Shown here one piece after another: positions 49,545-57,431 of a DNA stretch of 64,000 nt (its first letter is position 1; every line of letters begins with the position of its first letter). The translations under genes were made by a program, and so were the position numbers. Location of the stretch: contig NZ_JAGMUJ010000072.1 of assembly GCF_019049255.1 (NCBI RefSeq), forward strand, positions 124,001 to 188,000, written 5' to 3'. Under the pieces are notes generated by a model. The model saw nothing but the letters and a program-made list of their open reading frames with translations. It had not been told where the DNA came from and ran no database searches. This stretch comes from Streptomyces sp. AC558_RSS880. Lineage in GTDB: Bacteria > Actinomycetota > Actinomycetes > Streptomycetales > Streptomycetaceae.

Positions 49545-50861
49545 ATGCCGTACACGAAGCGCCGTCGCCTCGTGAGTTCCGCCGTCGCCGTCGCGCTCGG
49601 CGCCACCGCACTCGCCGCCTGCGGCTCGTCGTCCGACGACGAGGCGCAGTCGGGCCCGGTCTCACTGACGTACTGGACCTGGGCCCCCGGCATGGACAAG
49701 GTCGTGGACCTGTGGAACAAGGGGCCGGGCAAGAAGGAGCAGATCACCGTCACGGTGAAGAAGCAGGCGTCCGGCGACACGCTGGTCACCAAGATCCTCA
49801 CCGCGCACAAGGCCGGCAAGGCGCCCGACCTGGTGCAGGCCGAGTACCAGGCGCTGCCCACCCTGGTCAGCAATGACGCGCTCGCCGACATAGCGGACAG
49901 CGTGGGCGACGCGAAGGGCAAGTTCGCCGAGGGCGTCTGGCAGCAGACCACGCTCGGCACGGACGCCGTCTACGCGGTCCCGCAGGACATCGGGCCGATG
50001 ATGTTCTACTACCGCGAGGACCTGTTCAAGGAGTACGGGCTCTCCGTCCCGGCCACCTGGGAGGAGTTCGCCGAGACCGCGCGCAAGCTGAAGAAGAAGG
50101 CCCCCGACAAGGACCTGACCACCTTCTCCGCCAACGACTCCGGTCTGTTCGCGGGCCTCGCCCAGCAGGCCGGCGCCCAGTGGTGGACCACCTCCGGCGA
50201 CAAGTGGAAGGTCGGCATCAACGACGCGGCGACGAAGAAGGTCGCCGCGTTCTGGGGCGGCCTGGTGAAGGAGGGCGCCGTCGACAACCAGCCGATGTAC
50301 ACCCCGGCCTGGAACAAGGCGCTCAACACCGGCAAGCAGATCGCGTGGGTGAGCGCGGTGTGGGCGCCGGGCACGCTGACCACGGCCGCGCCCGACACCA
50401 AGGGCAAGTGGGCGATGGCCCCGCTCCCCCAGTGGAACGAGGGCGAGAGCAGCACCGGCAGCTGGGGCGGCTCCTCCACCGGTGTCACCACCGACTCGAA
50501 GAACAAGGAGGCCGCCGCGAAGTTCGCCGCCTGGCTGAACACCGACGCCGACGCGCTGAACGCGCTGGCGAAGGAGAGCGGCATCTACCCGGCCTCCACC
50601 TCGGCCCAGCTCAGCGGCGCCTTCACCAGCCCGCCGGAGTACTTCTCCAACCAGCCCGACTTCTACGAGAAGGCCGCCGGGATCGCGAAGACCACCGCGC
50701 CGTCCGCCTGGGGACCGAACGTCAACGTCGCCTACACGACGTTCAAGGACGCCTTCGGCGCCGCCGCGAAGAACAAGTCGGACTTCACCGCCGCCCTGGA
50801 CACCATGCAGCAGGACACGGTCGCCGACCTGAAGAAGCAGGGCTTCGGAGTCGCGGAGTGA
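49545..50861 (+). CDS. Sugar ABC transporter lipoprotein binding protein (CUT1)
   Basis: Extracellular sugar receptor of 438 aa. Signal peptide with lipobox LAAC and lipidated Cys26, followed by an SSSDDEAQSG linker and the family 1 fold (LTYWTWAPGMDKVVDLWN, YAVPQDIGPMMFYYREDLFKEYG, WGGSSTGVTTDSKNKEAAAKFAAWL). The neighbours suggest galacto-oligosaccharides or another beta-galactoside as ligand. First gene of an operon with two permeases and a LacI repressor; no ATPase gene is in the operon, so a shared MsiK-type ATPase encoded elsewhere probably powers it. Confidence 0.93.
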   Translation: MPYTKRRRLVSSAVAVALGATALAACGSSSDDEAQSGPVSLTYWTWAPGMDKVVDLWNKGPGKKEQITVTVKKQASGDTLVTKILTAHKAGKAPDLVQAEYQALPTLVSNDALADIADSVGDAKGKFAEGVWQQTTLGTDAVYAVPQDIGPMMFYYREDLFKEYGLSVPATWEEFAETARKLKKKAPDKDLTTFSANDSGLFAGLAQQAGAQWWTTSGDKWKVGINDAATKKVAAFWGGLVKEGAVDNQPMYTPAWNKALNTGKQIAWVSAVWAPGTLTTAAPDTKGKWAMAPLPQWNEGESSTGSWGGSSTGVTTDSKNKEAAAKFAAWLNTDADALNALAKESGIYPASTSAQLSGAFTSPPEYFSNQPDFYEKAAGIAKTTAPSAWGPNVNVAYTTFKDAFGAAAKNKSDFTAALDTMQQDTVADLKKQGFGVAE

Positions 50862-51784
50862 AGTCCCCGGCCCGCCGGACGTCGTACGGGGTCAAGGGGG
50901 CACCGTACGCGTTCCTCGTCCCCGCGTCCCTCTTGTTCCTCCTGTTCTTCGCGCTCCCCATCGGGTACGCCGTCTGGCTCAGCTTCCGCAAGGTGCAGGT
51001 CTCCGGCCTCGGGCTGGGCGCCGGTGCCCGCGAGGAGGTCTGGGCCGGTCTGGAGAACTACACCGACGCCCTGTCCGACAGCGAGCTGCTGAACGGCGCG
51101 CTGCGCGTGCTCGGTTACGGCTGCATCGTGGTGCCGGTCATGCTGGGCCTCGCGCTGCTGTTCGCGCTGATGCTCGACTCCGAGAAGGTGCGGCTCGCCC
51201 CCTTCACCCGGCTCGCGATCTTCCTGCCGTACGCGATCCCCGGTGTGGTGGCGGCCCTGCTGTGGGGCTTCCTCTACCTGCCGGACGTGAGCCCGTTCTA
51301 CTTCGTGCTCGACACGTTCGGTCTGCCGCAGCCGGATCTGCTGGACGGCGGGCCGCTGTACCTGGCGCTGTCGAACATCGCGGTCTGGGGCGGCACCGGC
51401 TTCAACATGATCGTCATCTACACCGCGCTGCGGGCCATCCCCGCCGAGGTGTACGAGGCGGCCAAGCTGGACGGCGCCACACCGCTGCAGATCGCGCTGC
51501 GGATCAAGATCCCGATGGTGGCGCCCTCACTGGTGCTGACCTTCTTCTTCTCGATCATCGCGACGCTCCAGGTGTTCAGCGAACCGACCGTCCTCAAGCC
51601 GCTCACCAACTCCGTGTCCACCACCTGGAGTCCGCTGATGAAGGTGTACCAGGACGCCTTCGGCAACGGCGACATCCACGCGGCCGCCGCCCAGGCGACC
51701 CTCATCGCGCTCGCCACCCTGGTGCTGTCCTTCGGCTTCCTGCGGGCGACCAACCGACGCGACAAGCAGGAGGCCGCACGATGA
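50858..51784 (+). CDS. Sugar ABC transporter permease (MalF-type)
   Basis: Membrane subunit of 308 aa with six predicted helices (YAFLVPASLLFLLFFALPIGYAV, ALRVLGYGCIVVPVMLGLALLFA, LAIFLPYAIPGVVAALLWGFLY). The EAA loop that contacts the ATPase reads YEAAKLDGATPLQIALRIKIP. It pairs with the MalG-type permease to form the pore. GTG 50858 overlaps the stop codon of the binding-protein gene (GTGA), and its end overlaps the next gene by four bases. Confidence 0.93.
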   Translation: MKSPARRTSYGVKGAPYAFLVPASLLFLLFFALPIGYAVWLSFRKVQVSGLGLGAGAREEVWAGLENYTDALSDSELLNGALRVLGYGCIVVPVMLGLALLFALMLDSEKVRLAPFTRLAIFLPYAIPGVVAALLWGFLYLPDVSPFYFVLDTFGLPQPDLLDGGPLYLALSNIAVWGGTGFNMIVIYTALRAIPAEVYEAAKLDGATPLQIALRIKIPMVAPSLVLTFFFSIIATLQVFSEPTVLKPLTNSVSTTWSPLMKVYQDAFGNGDIHAAAAQATLIALATLVLSFGFLRATNRRDKQEAAR

Positions 51785-52674
51785 GCTCCCTCGCCCTGCG
51801 CAAGGCCGAGCCCGCGGCCGGCACCGCCCGCGGCCCGGCGCGCCCCCGCCGGACCGCGCTGGTCCCGACCGTGGCGCTGCTGCTCGGCGCGCTGTACTGC
51901 CTGCTGCCGGTCGCCTGGGTGGTCATCGCGTCCACCAAGTCCGGCTCGGAGTTGTTCTCCACCTTCACGTTCTGGCCGGGCACCGGCTTCGCCGACAACC
52001 TCTCCGACCTGAGCGCCTACCGCGACGGCGTCTACTGGCAGTGGATGGGCAACTCCGCCCTGTACGCCGGTCTGGGCGCGCTGCTGTCGACGTGCGTGTC
52101 GGCGGTCAGCGGCTACGCGCTGGCGGTCTACCGCTTCCGGGGCCGCGAGACGCTGTTCAACGTGCTGCTCGCGGGCGTGCTGATGCCGCCGGTGATCCTC
52201 GCCGTCCCCCAGTACCTGCTGCTGGCGAAGGCGGACCTCACGGACTCCTACCTGTCGGTGCTGCTGCCGCAGATCCTCTCCCCGTACGGCGTCTACCTCG
52301 CGCGGATCTACGCCGCGGCCGCGGTGCCGGCCGATGTGGTGGAGGCCGGGCGGATGGACGGCGCGGGCGAGTGGCGGATCTTCTCCCGGGTCGCGCTGCC
52401 GATGATGGCGCCCGGCCTGGTGACGGTCTTCCTGTTCCAGTTCGTGGCGGTCTGGAACAACTTCCTGCTGCCGTACATCATGCTCAGCGACGACGAGAAG
52501 TTCCCGATCACCCTCGGTCTGCACACCCTGCTCGAACAGGGCGCCAACACCCCGGCGCTGTACACCCTGGTGATCACGGGCGCGTTCCTCGCCGTGTTCC
52601 CGCTGGTCGCGCTGTTCCTGGTCGTCCAGCGGTTCTGGAGTCTGGATCTGCTCTCCGGGGCCGTAAAGTCATGA
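51781..52674 (+). CDS. Sugar ABC transporter permease (MalG-type)
   Basis: Membrane subunit of 297 aa with about six helices (LVPTVALLLGALYCLLPVAWVVIA, LYAGLGALLSTCVSAVSGYAL, NVLLAGVLMPPVILAVPQYLLL) and an EAA loop reading VEAGRMDGAGEWRIFSRVALPMM. The large outer loop has the FADNLSDL segment typical of MalG-like subunits. It overlaps both neighbouring genes (ATGA), so the operon is tightly coupled up to the LacI gene. Confidence 0.93.
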   Translation: MSSLALRKAEPAAGTARGPARPRRTALVPTVALLLGALYCLLPVAWVVIASTKSGSELFSTFTFWPGTGFADNLSDLSAYRDGVYWQWMGNSALYAGLGALLSTCVSAVSGYALAVYRFRGRETLFNVLLAGVLMPPVILAVPQYLLLAKADLTDSYLSVLLPQILSPYGVYLARIYAAAAVPADVVEAGRMDGAGEWRIFSRVALPMMAPGLVTVFLFQFVAVWNNFLLPYIMLSDDEKFPITLGLHTLLEQGANTPALYTLVITGAFLAVFPLVALFLVVQRFWSLDLLSGAVKS

Positions 52675-53702
52675 CCATGGGCAATACGGGGGGCAGGCGC
52701 AAGCCGCCGACGATCCACGACGTGGCGCGCGAGGCCGGTGTCTCGCGCGGCACCGTCTCACGGGTGCTCAACGGCGGCCACTACGTCAGCCCCGCCGCGG
52801 CCCAGGCGGTCGACGCCGCCATCCGCAAGACGGGCTACGTCGTCAACCGGCACGCCCGCTCGCTGATCACCGGCCGGTCCGACTCGGTGGGCTTCCTGCT
52901 CACCGAGCCCCAGGAGCGGTTCTTCGAGGACCCCAACTTCAACGTCCTGCTGCGCGGTTGCACGCAGGCGCTGGCCGCACACGACGTGCCACTGCTGCTG
53001 ATGCTGGCCGGCACGGACGACGAACGGCGGCGCATCACGCGGTACATCACCGCCGGGCACGTCGACGGGGTGCTGCTGGTGTCCAGCCACTCCGGTGACC
53101 CGGTGGCGGAGGAGCTGCGGGCTGCGGGGGTGCCGCTGGTCGCGTGCGGCAAGCCGATCGGGCTGGGCTCGAAGGTGAGTTACGTGGCCGCCGACGACCG
53201 GGACGGCGCGCGGGACATGGTGCGGCATCTGCTGGCGCTGGGGCGGCGGCGGATCGGCGTGGTGACCGGTCCGCTGGACACCCCCGGCGGTGTGGAGCGC
53301 CTGGCCGGTTACCGGGAGGTGCTCGCCGAGGCGGGCGTCGAGGCCGACGAGCGGCTCGTCGTCTCCGGCGACTACAGCCGGGCCAGCGGCGAGGCCGGCG
53401 CCGAGCGGCTGCTGGCGCGGGCCCCGGACGTGGACGCGGTGTTCGTCGCCTCCGACCTGATGGCGCAGGGCGTGCTCACCGCGCTGCACCGGGCGGGGCG
53501 CCGGGTGCCCGAGGACGTCGCGGTCGGCGGTTTCGACGACTCCCCCGCGGCCGTCGCCGCGAGCCCCGAGCTCACCACGATCCGCCAGCCGTGGGACCGC
53601 ATCAGCACCGAGATGGTGCGGGTGCTGCTGGCGCAGATCGGCGGCGAGGACCCGGCGGCGGTGATCCTGCCGACGGAGCTGGTGAAGCGGGACTCGACGT
53701 AG
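52671..53702 (+). CDS. LacI family transcriptional regulator
   Basis: Repressor of 343 aa. N-terminal HTH reads IHDVAREAGVSRGTVSRVLNGG with the hinge helix following, then a periplasmic-binding-protein-like effector domain (VGFLLTEPQERFFEDPNFN, VDAVFVASDLMAQGVL, VAVGGFDDSPAA). ATG 52671 overlaps the stop of the upstream permease. It probably binds the palindrome at 49476-49491 and represses its own operon, and perhaps the divergent GH42 gene, until a galactoside appears. Confidence 0.93.
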   Translation: MTMGNTGGRRKPPTIHDVAREAGVSRGTVSRVLNGGHYVSPAAAQAVDAAIRKTGYVVNRHARSLITGRSDSVGFLLTEPQERFFEDPNFNVLLRGCTQALAAHDVPLLLMLAGTDDERRRITRYITAGHVDGVLLVSSHSGDPVAEELRAAGVPLVACGKPIGLGSKVSYVAADDRDGARDMVRHLLALGRRRIGVVTGPLDTPGGVERLAGYREVLAEAGVEADERLVVSGDYSRASGEAGAERLLARAPDVDAVFVASDLMAQGVLTALHRAGRRVPEDVAVGGFDDSPAAVAASPELTTIRQPWDRISTEMVRVLLAQIGGEDPAAVILPTELVKRDST

Positions 53703-53820
53703 GCCCTCCGGACGGGCCGGGCGGGCGGGATCGGAGAAGCCGTACGACGCTCCCCCGGCCCGGCGTGAGGGGACGTCATCGCACGTTCATTGAATGTCGA
53801 ACAAGTGTTACCGTTCGAGT

Positions 53821-54210
53821 ATGGCAGCGGAGACGGCCGACGCGAGGCTCGAGGAACGGTGGCGCGGCATCCTCGCGGTGCACGCGCGCACCCTGGGCGA
53901 GATCGACCGCGCGCTGCATCCGTACGGCCTGGGCGCCTCCGACTTCGAGGTGCTCGATCTGCTCGCGACCGCCACGCCCCCCGACGGCGAGCAGTGCCGG
54001 GTGCAGAACCTGGTGGGCCGGGTCCACCTCAGCCAGAGCGCGCTGTCCCGCCTCATCGCCCGCCTGGAGAAGGACGGCCTGGTGGAGCGCAGCATGTGTC
54101 TGGAGGACCGGCGGGGCGTGTACGTGCAGCTCACGCCGAAGGGCCGCGAGCTGCACGCCGAGGCGCTGCCGGTGCAGCGCGCCGCCCTGGCCCGCACGCT
54201 GGGCGAGTAG
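53821..54210 (+). CDS. MarR family transcriptional regulator
   Basis: Small regulator of 129 aa. Winged helix with DFEVLDLLATATPPDGEQCRVQNLVGRVHLSQSALSRLIARLEKDGLV by family, residues about 38-90, including the wing ERSMCLEDRRGVYVQLTPKG. A cysteine at the dimer-proximal MCLEDRR position may be redox-active. Start ATG 53821 was taken; ATG 53794 is possible. Upstream lies TTCATTGAATG, a short palindrome that could be its operator. It converges with an SseB-like gene. Confidence 0.87.
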   Translation: MAAETADARLEERWRGILAVHARTLGEIDRALHPYGLGASDFEVLDLLATATPPDGEQCRVQNLVGRVHLSQSALSRLIARLEKDGLVERSMCLEDRRGVYVQLTPKGRELHAEALPVQRAALARTLGE

Positions 54211-54228
54211 CGCGCGGGCCCGGCCGGC

Positions 54229-54633
54229 TCACGGGCGGGCCAGCAGCGTGCGCACTCCCTCCGAGGTGAGCGTCAGACGGTGCTCGGAGCTGCCGTCGAT
54301 GGTGAGTGACAGCTCCTCGGCCGGCCACTGGGCGGCGAGCGCGCCGAGCGGGACGAGCCGGTAGCGGGAGACGAACGGCAGCAGTCCGGCCATCTCCAGT
54401 TCGGACGTGAACACGGGCACCACCTGGGTGCCGCCCGGCTGCTCCAGCACCGGAAGGGCGACCGCACCGGGGTCGGCGGCCTCCTCGTCGCCCGCGTCGT
54501 CCGGCACCGGGATCAGTACGTCGCTGTTCGCGAGGGCGTCCAGCGCCCTCGCGTCCTCGGTGTTCTCCGACAGTGCGTCCAGGGCCCGCTGCGCGGGCGT
54601 GGGGGCGTTGTTCTCGTGCGCGGGTGTTTCCAT
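54229..54633 (-). CDS. SseB-like (SAV_915-type) protein
   Basis: Soluble protein of 134 aa with an SseB-like N-terminal domain: RALDALANSDVLIPVPDD, TQVVPVFTSELEMAGLLPF and WPAEELSLTIDGSSEHRLTL. Family members are common in actinobacteria and of unknown function. ATG 54633 follows CCAGGGAA. It diverges from the long GAPDH gene. Confidence 0.75.
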   Translation of the reverse strand: METPAHENNAPTPAQRALDALSENTEDARALDALANSDVLIPVPDDAGDEEAADPGAVALPVLEQPGGTQVVPVFTSELEMAGLLPFVSRYRLVPLGALAAQWPAEELSLTIDGSSEHRLTLTSEGVRTLLARP

Positions 54634-54832
54634 GGCAGATTCCCTGGTAGCGGCGGTCGTACGGCCCGCCCGGGACAGACTCCGGCCCGGGCACAGTGCT
54701 GCACGCGTACCCGTTCGCATGTCGCGCAACCCTGCGAGTCCCGGCGCCTCCTCCCGCCTTCCGGCACCCCCTCCGGGCCCGACAACCCGCATGGCTATCA
54801 TATGAGCACCCTCTAGCTCGAAAGATGATCCT

Positions 54833-56278
54833 GTGACTGTCAACGAAGACTCGTTCACCCGTTGGAAGCACCGCGAGGAGATCGCGGAGTCGATGATCCC
54901 GATCATCGGGAAGCTGCACCGGGAGCGGGACGTGACCGTCCTGCTGCACAGCCGCTCCTTGGTGAACAAGTCGGTGGTCAGCATCCTCAAGACCCACCGC
55001 TTCGCCCGGCAGATCGCCGGTGAGGAGCTCTCGGTCACCGAGACGCTGCCCTTCCTGCAGGCGCTCACCACGCTCGACCTCGGCCCGTCCCAGATCGACA
55101 TCGGCCTGCTCGCCGAGGCCTACCGCGCCGACGACCGGGGCCGGTCGGTGGCCGAGTTCACCGCCGAGGCCGTCGCCGGCGCGACCGGCGCCGACAAGAT
55201 CGACCGCCGCGAGCCGCGCGACGTCGTCCTCTACGGCTTCGGCCGCATCGGCCGCCTCCTGGCCCGGCTGCTCATCGAGAAGTCGGGATCCGGCAACGGG
55301 CTGCGCCTGCGCGCGATCGTGGTCCGCCGGGGCGGTGAGCAGGACATCGTCAAGCGGGCCTCGCTGCTGCGCCGCGACTCCGTGCACGGTCAGTTCCAGG
55401 GCACCATCACCGTCGACGAGGCGAACAGCACGATCGTCGCCAACGGCAACACCATCAAGGTGATCTACGCGGGCGACCCGACGGAGATCGACTACACGGC
55501 GTACGGCATCAAGGACGCCATCCTCATCGACAACACCGGCAAGTGGCGCGACCGCGAGGGGCTTTCGCTGCACCTACGGCCCGGCATCGACAAGGTGGTG
55601 CTGACCGCGCCCGGCAAGGGCGACGTGCCCAACATCGTGCACGGCGTCAACCACGACACCCTCAAGCCGGACGAGCGGATCCTGTCCTGCGCGTCCTGCA
55701 CCACCAACGCGATCGTCCCGCCGCTGAAGGCGATGGCGGACGAGTACGGTGTGCTGCGCGGGCACGTGGAGACCGTGCACTCGTTCACCAACGACCAGAA
55801 CCTGCTGGACAATTACCACAAGTCGGAGCGCCGCGGCCGTTCGGCGCCGCTGAACATGGTGATCACCGAGACGGGCGCCGCCTCGGCCGTCGCCAAGGCG
55901 CTGCCGGACCTCGACGCGACCATCACCGGCAGCTCGATCCGGGTCCCCGTGCCGGACGTCTCGATCGCGATCCTCAACCTCCAGCTGGGCCGCGCGACCG
56001 ACCGTCAGGAGGTCCTGGAGCACCTGCGCAACGTGTCGCTGACCTCGCCGCTCAAGCGCCAGATCGACTTCACCAGCGCCCCCGACGCGGTCTCCAGCGA
56101 CTTCATCGGCTCGCGCCACGCCTCGATCGTCGACGCCGGCGCGCTCAAGGTCGAGGGCGACAACGCGATCCTCTACCTCTGGTACGACAACGAGTTCGGC
56201 TACTCCTGCCAGGTCGTCCGGGTCGTCCAGTACGTTTCCGGGGTGGAGTACCCGACGTACCCGGCCCCGGCGGTCTGA
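54833..56278 (+). CDS. gap: Long-form glyceraldehyde-3-phosphate dehydrogenase
   Basis: GAPDH of 481 aa, about 130-140 residues longer than classical glycolytic GAPDH. Residues about 1-130 form an N-terminal extension seen in the GapB-like actinobacterial subgroup (WKHREEIAESMIPIIGKLHRERDVTVLLHSRSL). The NAD-binding motif is VVLYGFGRIGRLLARLL, and the catalytic cysteine lies in LSCASCTTNAIVPPLKA, with SFTNDQNLLD and WYDNEFGYSCQVVR following. It interconverts glyceraldehyde-3-phosphate and 1,3-bisphosphoglycerate; members of this group often act in gluconeogenesis. A strong terminator follows. Confidence 0.93.
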   Translation: MTVNEDSFTRWKHREEIAESMIPIIGKLHRERDVTVLLHSRSLVNKSVVSILKTHRFARQIAGEELSVTETLPFLQALTTLDLGPSQIDIGLLAEAYRADDRGRSVAEFTAEAVAGATGADKIDRREPRDVVLYGFGRIGRLLARLLIEKSGSGNGLRLRAIVVRRGGEQDIVKRASLLRRDSVHGQFQGTITVDEANSTIVANGNTIKVIYAGDPTEIDYTAYGIKDAILIDNTGKWRDREGLSLHLRPGIDKVVLTAPGKGDVPNIVHGVNHDTLKPDERILSCASCTTNAIVPPLKAMADEYGVLRGHVETVHSFTNDQNLLDNYHKSERRGRSAPLNMVITETGAASAVAKALPDLDATITGSSIRVPVPDVSIAILNLQLGRATDRQEVLEHLRNVSLTSPLKRQIDFTSAPDAVSSDFIGSRHASIVDAGALKVEGDNAILYLWYDNEFGYSCQVVRVVQYVSGVEYPTYPAPAV

Positions 56279-56313
56279 CCCGGGAAGCCGGCAAGCGGAA
56301 CGGACGCGGCGAC

Positions 56314-56347
56314 GGGGCGGGGCCGGTGGGATGCCCGGCCCCGCCCC
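56314..56347 (+). terminator. Strong hairpin terminator after GAPDH
   Basis: Perfect 13-bp arms (GGGGCGGGGCCGG and its complement) around an 8-base loop, 35 bp after the GAPDH stop codon. Confidence 0.85.
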
Positions 56348-56438
56348 GGTCTGCCCGCAGTACCGGCGGTAAGGGGCAGATCGGTAACGATCATCCCGTC
56401 CGGGTTGCCGGGGCCCGTGAAGTTCCTAGTCTTCCGGC

Positions 56439-57407
56439 ATGGCCCTCTTCAGCAGTCGCACCAGCAGACGCCCCCGTATCGTGCCCGCCCTCGACGACGC
56501 CGAGCTGGCGCGCGTGCTGGGGCGGTTGAGCAAGCGGAACGGGAGCGGCAAGGCCGCGGACGTGACCCTCGTGTCCTCCTTGCTGAAGGAGACGGGGGAC
56601 GACTGGGACCGCCGCGGTCACCGGGTGTCCGTACTGGCCGAGGCGACGGCCGACGCGGGGATCGCGGCGGCGTGGCTGGGCAGGGAGCCGCAGAGCGCGG
56701 ACGCCCTGCTGTTCCACTCCTGGACCGAGTTGGCGCGCGGTCTGCGGGACGGGCGCCTGGAGGACGCCGGGCAGCTGATCTCCCGGTGCCACCAGGCCGC
56801 CGAGCGAAGACCGGAGGATCCGCTGCCGTGGGTGGTCCTGCTCGGTGTGTCGCGGATCGAGCGTTACGGCCAGAACGACGTCAACGCCATCTGGCGGGAG
56901 GCCACCGGGCGCGACCGCTGGCACCGTGAGGCGTATCTGCAGATGCTCGCCTATCTGTCGCCGGAGGAAGGGGGGTCCAGCGCGGCCGTCCTCGACTTCG
57001 TCGACGTGGTGCGCACCCGTATCCCGGCCAACGCACCGTGTGCGGCGGTCGAGTTGACCGCGGCCGTGCGGCAGTACCAGGGGCTGCTGGCACAGGGCGG
57101 GGTGCGGGCCATGACGGCCGGTCAGCTGTGGGAGGGCGGGCAGATCGCCGCCGCGCTGGAACAGGCGGCCGCGCTGTGGGCGAAGCCGGGCTTCTTCCAG
57201 CACGCGGCGGCGCAGGCCGATCTGAACGTGCTGGCGTACGCGTTGTGCGCGGCCGGGCGCGCCGTCGACGCGCATCATGTGTTCGAGACACTGCAGGGCA
57301 CGGTCACGCCCTGGCCGTGGAACACCGACGGGCCCGCGATCCAGCGGTTCGAGCAGCACCAGTCCAAGGCGGAACGGGGACGGCAGGGCGGCGTCGGCGG
57401 AGCGTGA
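56439..57407 (+). CDS. Conserved actinobacterial protein of unknown function
   Basis: Soluble, largely helical protein of 322 aa with no signal peptide or membrane segment. Short repeated helix pairs (ADALLFHSWTELARGLRDGRLEDAGQLISRCHQAAERRPEDPLPWVVLLGV; AALEQAAALWAKPGFFQHAAAQADLNVLAYALCAAGRAVDAHHVFETL by family only) suggest a TPR-like solenoid at residues about 85-290. I do not recognise a named family. ATG 56439 is used. It is convergent with the spore-pigment hydroxylase, 24 bp apart, and probably not part of that cluster. Confidence 0.75.
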   Translation: MALFSSRTSRRPRIVPALDDAELARVLGRLSKRNGSGKAADVTLVSSLLKETGDDWDRRGHRVSVLAEATADAGIAAAWLGREPQSADALLFHSWTELARGLRDGRLEDAGQLISRCHQAAERRPEDPLPWVVLLGVSRIERYGQNDVNAIWREATGRDRWHREAYLQMLAYLSPEEGGSSAAVLDFVDVVRTRIPANAPCAAVELTAAVRQYQGLLAQGGVRAMTAGQLWEGGQIAAALEQAAALWAKPGFFQHAAAQADLNVLAYALCAAGRAVDAHHVFETLQGTVTPWPWNTDGPAIQRFEQHQSKAERGRQGGVGGA

Positions 57408-57431
57408 CGCCCGCCGACCGCCGCTCCCCCG

